A stretch of 36,801 nucleotides of DNA. Source: Deltaproteobacteria bacterium Ga0077539 (lineage in GTDB: Bacteria > Myxococcota_A > Polyangia > Polyangiales > Ga0077539). The stretch spans positions 1 to 36,801 of the forward strand of contig LNEO01000312.1 of NCBI GenBank assembly GCA_001465015.1. Reading direction: 5' to 3'. Under the pieces are notes generated by a model that was not told the DNA's origin, did no database searches, and was given only the letters and a program-made list of their open reading frames with translations. How positions within the stretch are numbered: the first letter of the stretch is position 1; each line of letters begins with the position of its first letter. The translations under genes were made by a program, and so were the position numbers. Shown here piece after piece: positions 7,648-14,369 of this stretch.

Positions 7648-8505
7648 TCAGCGCGGACGCAGGGCGACGAGGATCGCGGCGCTCCCGGCGGGGCCGCCGT
7701 CCTTGCTCTTGAACGCCTCGACCTCGCGAGAGCCGGGGACCTCGCTGAGCGCAGCCGCCGCTGCGTCGCGAAGGACGCAGTGACCGTCGGGCGAGTGCTT
7801 TCCTGTGCCGTGAACGACCTCGACGACGCGAAGCCCCCGCGCCCGACGGGACCGAACGAACTCGAGCACCCGCGTCCGCGCTTCGACCGCCTCGAGGCCG
7901 TGAAGGTCCACGGAGTCCTGCGGGGTCGCGAGGCGATCGAGCGCCTCGAGCGCAAAGGCAGCCCCTGCCCTGGACGCCTGACACGTCCCGTCCTCTCGCC
8001 ATTTCACCTTGAGGCCGACGTCGCCCTCGGCTGCGGCGCGACGGGCCTTCGCGCCGAGCGAGCCGGGGTTGTGCTTGTGCGCCGCGGGGTCGTGCTTCAC
8101 CCGGCTCCCGGTGGTCTTGGGCGCGAGCTTCTCGACGCCGGACATCGCCACGGCGAAGAGCTCTTTCTCGAGGTCCGGCCTCCACACGTCGATCGAGTCC
8201 GACTTGCGAGCGCCGGTCGCGGCGGCCTTTGATTTCGTGGGCGCGCTCGGCTCGACGGGCCGCTTCTTCTCGGGGGCGAGGCCGATCTTCGCGCGGAATT
8301 CGGCCTCTTTCTTCGCTTTGGCCTCGGCCTGCTCGCGCGCTTCGCGCTCGCGGGCGTCGAGCTCGGCCTTGAGCTTGGCCAGGCCCGCGAGCCCCTTGTG
8401 CCCGAGGGGGTCGGGGTTGTTCGCGGCCTTCTTCGCGGCCTTCTCGAGGGACGCTTCTTCTTCGCTCTTTTTTCCGTCGTGCTTCTTCTTCATCGCGCTG
8501 CTCAC
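7648..8505 (-). CDS. Smr-domain protein with long charged N-terminal region
   Basis: The C-terminal about 85 residues form an Smr (MutS2 C-terminal-like) domain: SVDLHGLEAVEAR, then RGLRVVEVVHGTGKHSPDG and a final strand ending in AAILVALRPR. The DLHG and HGTGKHS motifs are the conserved nuclease/nucleic-acid-binding elements of this family. The N-terminal about 120 residues are Lys/Glu/Ala-rich with coiled-coil character (AELDAREREAREQAEAKAKK). The middle has a His/Lys-rich KHDPAAHKHNPGSL segment. The GTG at 8505 overlaps the previous stop (GTGA, 8502-8505) and is preferred; an ATG four codons on (8493) is an alternative. Stand-alone Smr proteins act in nucleic-acid processing, including ribosome rescue in some bacteria; the specific role here is unknown. 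Confidence 0.85.
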   Translation of the reverse strand: MSSAMKKKHDGKKSEEEASLEKAAKKAANNPDPLGHKGLAGLAKLKAELDAREREAREQAEAKAKKEAEFRAKIGLAPEKKRPVEPSAPTKSKAAATGARKSDSIDVWRPDLEKELFAVAMSGVEKLAPKTTGSRVKHDPAAHKHNPGSLGAKARRAAAEGDVGLKVKWREDGTCQASRAGAAFALEALDRLATPQDSVDLHGLEAVEARTRVLEFVRSRRARGLRVVEVVHGTGKHSPDGHCVLRDAAAAALSEVPGSREVEAFKSKDGGPAGSAAILVALRPR

Positions 8506-8780
8506 CGAGGGGGCTCGGCGGCCTCCAGGTCTTTTTTCTTCCGTCGAATCGCGCTCAACGCGAATTGAAGCCCCGCGAGCTGGCCGTCTTCGTAGTTGAA
8601 GTCGGGGTCGACGAGCTCGTCGTAGTCGTGGGGGTTCTTGATGTCGTCGTTGGTGAGGCCAGGCCGAAGGCGCCGGGCAAACGCCAGGACCTTCTGCTCC
8701 TGATGCGCGATCAGCTCTTCGAGCGTCTGTTCGACTGCGTCGAAGGCCGCGATTGATTCCTTGGGCAGCGGTTGGGTCAT
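8502..8780 (-). CDS. Small acidic helical protein, unknown function
   Basis: The 92-residue product (start ATG at 8780) consists of a helical N-terminal half (AAFDAVEQTLEELIAHQEQK), a conserved-looking PGLTNDDIKNPHDYDELV segment and a basic C-terminus ending in RRKKKDLEAAEPPR. No signal peptide or membrane helix is seen. The open frame upstream of 8780 is Arg/Ser-rich and overlaps the ferredoxin gene in another frame, so the shorter start is used. Its stop overlaps the Smr gene start (GTGA), so the two are coupled, and it follows the ferredoxin gene by 25 bp. The family is not one I can name. Confidence 0.7.
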   Translation of the reverse strand: MTQPLPKESIAAFDAVEQTLEELIAHQEQKVLAFARRLRPGLTNDDIKNPHDYDELVDPDFNYEDGQLAGLQFALSAIRRKKKDLEAAEPPR

Positions 8781-8805
8781 CGTTTGCTTTCTGCTGCGTG
8801 AGCGC

Positions 8806-9117
8806 TCAGCGCGCAGCTGTGTTGCTCGCGATCGCTTCGCGCAAGAGCCTGGGGGCGTCCTCTTCGCGCACGTCGGTCCACTGGCCGCCGCGGGGGTATA
8901 CAGCGACGGAGCACCCCTCGCGCGGGCAGTGACCGAGGCACGCCGTGCGGGTGATCCATACGGCGCCAACAACGCCCAATCGGCTCGCCTCCGCTCGAAG
9001 CGCGGCGAAGACCGACGCGCCGTGCGAACCGCACGCGCTCTGAAGCGGGTCATCGGCCGCTCGTGCGTTTGTGCAGACAAAGAGCTGAACCCTCGGGGCG
9101 ATGCGCGCGGGCTTCAT
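8806..9117 (-). CDS. (2Fe-2S) ferredoxin domain protein, thioredoxin-like fold
   Basis: The 103-residue product begins with a beta strand leading into FVCTNARAADDPLQSACGSHG and later has ITRTACLGHCPREGCSVAVY. The four ligands expected of thioredoxin-like 2Fe-2S ferredoxins are present as C15, C29 and the CxxxC pair in ACLGHC; a further Cys follows in PREGC. Length is normal for the stand-alone family. Such proteins transfer electrons, often to cobalamin-biosynthesis or oxidoreductase partners, but the partner here is unknown. The ATG at 9117 overlaps the miaA stop (ATGA, 9114-9117). MiaA needs no ferredoxin, although the later modification of its product by MiaB is an iron-sulfur reaction; a link is speculative. 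Confidence 0.8.
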   Translation of the reverse strand: MKPARIAPRVQLFVCTNARAADDPLQSACGSHGASVFAALRAEASRLGVVGAVWITRTACLGHCPREGCSVAVYPRGGQWTDVREEDAPRLLREAIASNTAAR

Positions 9118-10085
9118 GTTCGAGCCTCGAGCGCGCCCTCGAAGAAAGCCCGCACTCGGTTGATTCTCTCGTCGCTCTGGTGGGCCTCGCGCGACGCCCA
9201 CTCGACGCCGTCCTCGCCGCGAAACCACGTGCGTTGTCGCTTCACGAGCGCGAGCGTACTCCGAACGACCTCGCCGAGCAGCGCCGCTCGATCCGCCCGA
9301 CCCTCGAGCAAGAACCGTCGAACATCGGCGTATCCGACGCTGTCGAGCGCGCGGATTTCGGGCCCGAAGTCCGCGATGATCCCGCGAACCTCGTCGATCC
9401 ACCCGGCCGCGAGCATCGCTTCGGCCCGCTCAGCGATCTTCGGGGCCAGCTCCTGGCGCGTGCTGTCGATGCCCAGCCAGAGCGCCCGGTAGCGAGGCGG
9501 CTCGGCCGCGTGTCGCGCGTGGTGCTCGCTGATCGGAGTCTTGGTGAGGGCGAACACCTCAAGCGCCCGAACGATCCGAATCGGGTCGCTCTTTGCGATC
9601 TTCGAGGCGTACGTCGGGTCGACCGTCGAGAGCTCTTCGTGCATCCGCGCGAGCTCGTCGGGGCCGCGAGCCGCCCGCTCGTTGAGCGACTGGCGCAACG
9701 CAGGATCGCTCGCCAGATCCCTGGCGAGCCCCCGAACGAGGGCGCGAGCGTACAGACCGGTGCCCCCGACGACGACCACGCGACGGCCGCGAGTCGCGCA
9801 ATCGGCGATCGCTCGGTCCGCGTCGCGCACATACGAGGCTGCGTCGTATCGAGCGTCAGGTTCGACCACATCGACGAGGTGATGCCGGACGGCGGCGCGC
9901 TCTTCTGCGCTGGGTTTTGCCGAGCCGATGTCGAGCCGGCGATAGAGCTGCACGCTGTCGACGTTGACGATTTCGGCGTCGAGGGCGCGAGCGAGTGCGA
10001 TGCCGAGCGCGGTCTTTCCTGATGCGGTGGGGCCGACCACGAGCAAGATGGGCGGTGGTTGGGCTGGCGAATTTGGGGGATCCAT
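9114..10085 (-). CDS. miaA: tRNA dimethylallyltransferase
   Basis: MiaA transfers a dimethylallyl group to N6 of adenosine 37 in tRNAs that read UNN codons. The 323-residue product shows the P-loop GPTASGKTALGIALARAL near the N-terminus, then the conserved VNVDSVQLYRRLDIGSAKPS segment (dimethylallyl/Mg site), HHLVDV, VVVGGTGLYARALVRG and the late KRQRTWFRG motif. All are expected in MiaA, and length is normal. The start is the ATG at 10085, about 12 residues before the first strand; an upstream extension to 10178 is less likely. It is the first gene of a tightly packed minus-strand run (ferredoxin, small protein, Smr protein, membrane protein) and diverges from the Ser/Thr kinase at 10235. 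Confidence 0.95.
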   Translation of the reverse strand: MDPPNSPAQPPPILLVVGPTASGKTALGIALARALDAEIVNVDSVQLYRRLDIGSAKPSAEERAAVRHHLVDVVEPDARYDAASYVRDADRAIADCATRGRRVVVVGGTGLYARALVRGLARDLASDPALRQSLNERAARGPDELARMHEELSTVDPTYASKIAKSDPIRIVRALEVFALTKTPISEHHARHAAEPPRYRALWLGIDSTRQELAPKIAERAEAMLAAGWIDEVRGIIADFGPEIRALDSVGYADVRRFLLEGRADRAALLGEVVRSTLALVKRQRTWFRGEDGVEWASREAHQSDERINRVRAFFEGALEART

Positions 10086-10234
10086 TTTGTGTGCGACCCA
10101 GAAACGCTCGAACAAGAGAGGGTCCGAAAGAAGAGCACGCGGCCGTCCGGCGGTCCCTGGCGACCGGGCTCCCGTCACCGACCCAAGACGGTCCTGCTTT
10201 ACGTGGCGGCTATCGTTGGGTGTACGATCCGTCC

Positions 10235-12013
10235 GTGCAGCCCGATCCCCAGAACAAATCTGGGAACACCATCGATCGCTACGAAATCATCGCGGAGCTC
10301 GCGCGGGGCGGCATGGGCACGGTTCTGCTCGCCCGCGTCGCTGGCGCCGGAGGCTTCACGCGGCTGTACGCGCTCAAGCTGCTTCACAAGCACCTCATGT
10401 ACGACAGCGAGTTTGTCGACATGCTGCTGGATGAAGCGCGAATCGCAGCGCGAATCCACCACCCCAACGCGGTCGCGATCCACGAGGTCGGGTTCAACGA
10501 GCAGCACGGCTACTACGTCGTGATGGACTACGTCGAGGGCGTCACGCTCTGGGACGTCAACCAGCAGCTCGGTTCTGCGTCGCCTGGTCGCGTCAAGCTC
10601 TGCACCCGCATCGTGTACGACTCGCTGCTCGGCCTCGAGGCAGCTCACACGCTCACCGACGAGATGGGCAAACCGCTGCACGTCGTGCATCGAGACATGT
10701 CACCGCAGAACATCCTGGTCGGCGTCGACGGGATCTCGCGCGTGACAGATTTCGGTATCGCCAAAGCAGCGGCGCGCATCTCGGGCACGACTCCCGGACA
10801 GGTCAAGGGCAAGCTCGCGTACATGGCGCCCGAGCAGGCGCGCGGCAAAGACCTCGATCACCGCGTCGACATCTTCGCGATGGGCGTCGTGCTGTGGGAG
10901 ATGATGACGGGGCAGCGTTTGTTCAAGCGCCCCAAGGACAACGACACGATCGACGCGCTGCTGGTCAAGCCGATCCCGCACGTGCGCGAGTATGTCCCGA
11001 GCATCCCCGAAGAGCTCGACGCAGTGATCTCGCAAGCCCTCGTGCGCGACCCCAAGCAGCGCTTCGGAAGCGCGCGCGCCATGGCCGTCGCCCTCGAGAG
11101 CTCCGCCCGCGCGCACCACCTGCTCGGCGATCCGCACGAGGTGGGCAACTGGGTGCGAGGCACCTTCTCGCGCGCGCTCGAGACGCGACGCGAGGCGATG
11201 CGACAAGCGTCTATCCAGTCCTCGACACCACGTCCGCGAGGCAAGACCGGCGAGCTCCACGTTCCGGCGATCCCCGACGTGGCGACCATCACCCCGGCGC
11301 CAGCAGCAAAGACGGTCACCGACCTCGAAGACGAGTGGGAGAAGCACTCGGCCACGGTGTCGGGGCTCTCGACCCAGCCGAGGCCCCCCGCCGCCGCGCC
11401 CGCAGACGACGCGCTCGATCTCATGAAGACGACGGCGATGCCGAGCGACGGGCAGAAGCCCGAGGCGCTGCGCGCGGCGATCGAGCAGTATCGCCAGCAA
11501 TACGGGCACGCGCCCAGCGTGACTCCAGCGTCGCCCATCTCGTCGCCCGGCAAGCCGGCGGCGCCGAGGTCCAACACGAGTCCGCCGCCGCCGCGCATCT
11601 CGCAGTCGCACATGCAGGCGCAGTCGCAGTACTCGCAGCCGCAGTCGAACATCGACGAGACCGCTCCAGTGACGCAAGGCGAGATGAACAGCTATCTCGC
11701 GAGCCAGGGGGCCTCGTCGCTGCCGCAGGCCGCGATTGCGCCGCTTCCGTCGGCGATGAACACAGCGAACCCTTACGGCAGCCAGCCCCCCTCCCCGCCC
11801 GGCATCGCGCCGAACCAGTCCGGCTCGCAAAACCCGTACGCGTATTCGCCGCCCCATCACCCCACGGCGATGTACCCCGCGCCTCCCAAGCGCGATTCGG
11901 CGATCACGCCCGTCCCTGCGGCGAAGCGGAGCATCGCGCAGGTGGCGTTGTTGGTCGTCGGCGCCATCGCGCTCGTCGCGACCGGCGCGATCGTCGCGTT
12001 GAAGCTGCTGTGA
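10235..12013 (+). CDS. Ser/Thr protein kinase with C-terminal tail anchor
   Basis: The kinase domain covers about residues 16-280: glycine loop ELARGGMGTVLLAR, catalytic Lys48 (LYALKLL), catalytic loop HRDMSPQNILV (Asp154), DFG (172-174) and YMAPEQARGK. HRDxSPQN instead of HRDLKPxN is common in myxobacterial kinases. Residues about 300-565 are a Pro/Ser/Gln/Ala-rich, probably disordered linker. The last about 25 residues (VALLVVGAIALVATGAIVAL) form one membrane helix ending right at the C-terminus. The enzyme is therefore held at the inner membrane as a tail-anchored protein with no outside sensor domain. The start is uncertain: GTG at 10235 fits the domain, and another in-frame GTG lies at 10220. 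No ligand-binding PASTA or TPR repeats are seen. Confidence 0.9.
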   Translation: MQPDPQNKSGNTIDRYEIIAELARGGMGTVLLARVAGAGGFTRLYALKLLHKHLMYDSEFVDMLLDEARIAARIHHPNAVAIHEVGFNEQHGYYVVMDYVEGVTLWDVNQQLGSASPGRVKLCTRIVYDSLLGLEAAHTLTDEMGKPLHVVHRDMSPQNILVGVDGISRVTDFGIAKAAARISGTTPGQVKGKLAYMAPEQARGKDLDHRVDIFAMGVVLWEMMTGQRLFKRPKDNDTIDALLVKPIPHVREYVPSIPEELDAVISQALVRDPKQRFGSARAMAVALESSARAHHLLGDPHEVGNWVRGTFSRALETRREAMRQASIQSSTPRPRGKTGELHVPAIPDVATITPAPAAKTVTDLEDEWEKHSATVSGLSTQPRPPAAAPADDALDLMKTTAMPSDGQKPEALRAAIEQYRQQYGHAPSVTPASPISSPGKPAAPRSNTSPPPPRISQSHMQAQSQYSQPQSNIDETAPVTQGEMNSYLASQGASSLPQAAIAPLPSAMNTANPYGSQPPSPPGIAPNQSGSQNPYAYSPPHHPTAMYPAPPKRDSAITPVPAAKRSIAQVALLVVGAIALVATGAIVALKLL

Positions 12014-12017
12014 CCGC

Positions 12018-12779
12018 TCAGGGCCGCGCCATCGCGCGGAAGAAGCGCTCGCGAAGCGCGGGATCCGCTTGCGCGGCTGCGCGATAGATCTCTTTCAGCG
12101 TGGCGCACCCCTCGAGCGGAAGCGCCTCTGCGCCGCGGTCGATCACGCGAAGAAATCGCTCGCGGTCCGCGCCCTGCGTCGCGTCACGGGCGCGAGAGAC
12201 GATCTGGTCGATCGCGGCTCCGTCCTCGGGAGGCGTCGAAAATCCAGGGGAGAGCGCGATTCGAATGCCCTCCATCGACAGCTCGAACCACCGCGTCATC
12301 CGCGGCGGCGCGAGCCTGGCGAGCGCGGCCATCACCTCGCCGTCTGCGATGCGGCCGCTCCACATTCCAGCGCACACCGCCGTCGAGCGTTCGGCGAGCT
12401 CGAGTCGAAGCGCGTACACCTCGTCGAGCTGCGCTGCGGTGAGGCGCGACAGTCCGCGGGCGCTCAGCTCGCGGCCCGCCGCGCGACGGTCGGCTACGGA
12501 ACTCACCGGGCGGCCCACCGCGCGTGACAGGCGTTGATCGAGGTCGGGCCCGCGCAAGACCGCGCCCATCGTCTGCTCGATTCCTCGGCCGATTCGCAGT
12601 CGATCGGCGTCGGTCAGGTCACGATGGGGCGGGACCATCGCGATGGTCTCGGCGTCGGCCGCTCGTCGAGCGCGGACGATGATCGCGTTCGCGCCGACGA
12701 GCGCCAGGGCGAGGGCGGTGACCGCGGCGCCGATTTGCGCGGCTGTCTTGCGAGGGCTGTCTTTCATCGCGTCGCTCAT
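12018..12779 (-). CDS. Membrane-anchored protein of unknown function
   Basis: The 253-residue product has a short basic N-terminus and one membrane helix at about residues 12-34 (AAQIGAAVTALALALVGANA). The remaining about 215 residues are soluble and mainly helical, rich in Ala, Arg and Glu, with two Cys residues (TAVCAGMWSG; EGCATL). The start at the ATG 12779 puts the helix near the N-terminus; the frame upstream is an Arg/Ser-rich shadow. It converges with the kinase gene (4 bp between stops) and lies 64 bp downstream of the glycosidase gene. It could be a signal-anchor protein with its domain outside the cytoplasm. No known family is recognised. Confidence 0.65.
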   Translation of the reverse strand: MSDAMKDSPRKTAAQIGAAVTALALALVGANAIIVRARRAADAETIAMVPPHRDLTDADRLRIGRGIEQTMGAVLRGPDLDQRLSRAVGRPVSSVADRRAAGRELSARGLSRLTAAQLDEVYALRLELAERSTAVCAGMWSGRIADGEVMAALARLAPPRMTRWFELSMEGIRIALSPGFSTPPEDGAAIDQIVSRARDATQGADRERFLRVIDRGAEALPLEGCATLKEIYRAAAQADPALRERFFRAMARP

Positions 12780-12843
12780 GGTGCCCGATTGTCGCGCTGG
12801 TTTCAGCGTCGCACACGCGCGTTCGCGCGCTCGGGACGTGCGA

Positions 12844-14040
12844 TCACCACCACTCGCGCCAGTCGAACGCCGGGTCAGCGTCCGAGCCCCATCGCAGCGC
12901 ATAGAGCTCGCGCAGGACCGCTTCTCCCTCGCGCAGCCGCGGAGAAAACCCGTGCGCGGCCTCCTGGCTCGCGTCCATGGGGTTGGCGTAGTACCGCCAG
13001 ACGAAGCCGCCGACGAACCACGGATGCGGCGCAAATCCCTCGAGCAGCGCGCGATACGCCACGGCTTGCGCGTGCTCGTCCACGGGGACACCCACCATCG
13101 AGTCGGGCCACTCCCACGGGCGCACCGCGGGATCGGGGCGGGCTGTGTAGCCAAACTCCGTAAACAGCACCGGGCGCCCCTCGCGCTCGGCCCACGCGGC
13201 GAGACGGCGCGCGCGGTCGATCGCGCCGCGTCGCAGCTCGTCGAGGCCAGCGCCGTTGCGCTCTGCGAGCGGGTAGAACGCGTTGACGCCGACCACGTCG
13301 AGCCGGTCCCAGAACCCCACTTGTGACTCTTCGTCCCAGTTGGCCGAGTACGTGAGCAGCCCGTGATATTCGCGGCGAATAGCCTCGATGACGCGGATCC
13401 AATCGGCCACGCGGGTCTGGCTCGAGGACTTCATCTCGACGCCGATCGAGAGCATCTCTGCGCCGGACTGCTCGGCCACGCGCGCCCACGCGGTGACGAA
13501 GCGCGTGTAGCTGCGAAACCACGCCTGCCACCGCTCTTCGCTGCCAGGATCGATCTCGCCACGCCACAGCCCAGGCACGTCGATCCACAGGTGCGGAACG
13601 AGCAACACCCGCAGCCCCCTCGCCCGCGCCTGCGTGATCACCGCGCGCACCGCCTCGCGGTTGCGCGAGAACGGCTGCTCGAAGTCCAGTTGAATATCGG
13701 TGTGTCGAAGGTCCCACTGCCGCCCGAACGGCGTGATCGAGACCCAGTTGCAGCCGAGCCGCACGAGCTCGTCGAGCGCCTCGGCAGACGCTCGAGTTCC
13801 GTAGCCGACGCCCGGATGCACCGAGCTCTCGATGGGACCGAGCGTGGCTCCGCGGATCGCGCCCCACCCGAGGCGACGCCATCCATCCGAGTGATAGTTC
13901 GTCGGAGAGCGCGCAGGCGCCTGGAGCGAGGGCGCCCCGGCCGCGGGCGTCCGCTGGGCTGACGCGGGCAGAGGATCAACGGACAGCGCGCATCCGAGCG
14001 CGAGGGCGGTCCAGCGGGCGAGCGGCCTTCGAGCGGTCAC
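12844..14040 (-). CDS. Secreted glycoside hydrolase, GH113-like TIM barrel
   Basis: The 398-residue product begins with a Sec signal peptide (RWTALALGCALSVDPLPASA). The barrel follows with motifs typical of GH113 (beta-mannanase-type, clan A) enzymes: RGATLGP, YGT..S..ALDELVRLGCNWVSITPFG, a strand ending LLVPHLW, and two candidate catalytic glutamates. One is E202 in SIGVEMKSS (acid/base) and one is E295 in VLFTEFGYTA (nucleophile). WDRLDVVGVNAFYPL and GGFVWRYY are also family-like. It probably cleaves a beta-linked mannan- or glucan-type polysaccharide outside the inner membrane; the substrate cannot be fixed from sequence. The GTG start overlaps the glutaredoxin stop (GTGA, 14037-14040), so the genes are coupled. 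Confidence 0.85.
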   Translation of the reverse strand: MTARRPLARWTALALGCALSVDPLPASAQRTPAAGAPSLQAPARSPTNYHSDGWRRLGWGAIRGATLGPIESSVHPGVGYGTRASAEALDELVRLGCNWVSITPFGRQWDLRHTDIQLDFEQPFSRNREAVRAVITQARARGLRVLLVPHLWIDVPGLWRGEIDPGSEERWQAWFRSYTRFVTAWARVAEQSGAEMLSIGVEMKSSSQTRVADWIRVIEAIRREYHGLLTYSANWDEESQVGFWDRLDVVGVNAFYPLAERNGAGLDELRRGAIDRARRLAAWAEREGRPVLFTEFGYTARPDPAVRPWEWPDSMVGVPVDEHAQAVAYRALLEGFAPHPWFVGGFVWRYYANPMDASQEAAHGFSPRLREGEAVLRELYALRWGSDADPAFDWREWW

Positions 14041-14300
14041 GGGTTCGCTTGTAGCAGCGAATCGAGCTTTCCTTCGCGATCGAGGCGGTGAATGTCGTCG
14101 CTTCCGCCGACGGACACGCCGTTGATGAAGATCTGCGGCACCGTGCGCTGGCCAGTCTTCTCGAGGAGCCAGGCGCGCCGGGCCGCGTCACCGGAGACGT
14201 CGTACTCTTCGAAGGCGACGCCCTTGCGCTTGAGCAGGCCCTTGGCACGAGTGCAGTACGGGCAGTAATCGGTCACATAGATCTCGACGCGAGCTGGCAT
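14037..14300 (-). CDS. grxC: Glutaredoxin 3-type glutaredoxin
   Basis: The 87-residue product has the Grx3 layout: EIYVTDYCPYCTRAKGLL with active site C13-P-Y-C16, then the cis-Pro strand TVPQIFINGVSVGGSDD with the glutathione-binding GG-DD. It reduces disulfides and protein-glutathione mixed disulfides in the cytoplasm. The ATG at 14300 is chosen because GGAG lies five bases upstream and the length is then typical; an ATG at 14312 would add four residues. The stop overlaps the glycosidase start (GTGA). That coupling joins a cytosolic redox protein with a secreted sugar hydrolase, and no functional link is evident. Confidence 0.9.
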   Translation of the reverse strand: MPARVEIYVTDYCPYCTRAKGLLKRKGVAFEEYDVSGDAARRAWLLEKTGQRTVPQIFINGVSVGGSDDIHRLDREGKLDSLLQANP

Positions 14301-14369
14301 GGCTCCGGTCATGGTGCAGAGCCGCGCCCGTCGTCAAGCCACAGCTGACCATGATTGCCAGAGACGCCG

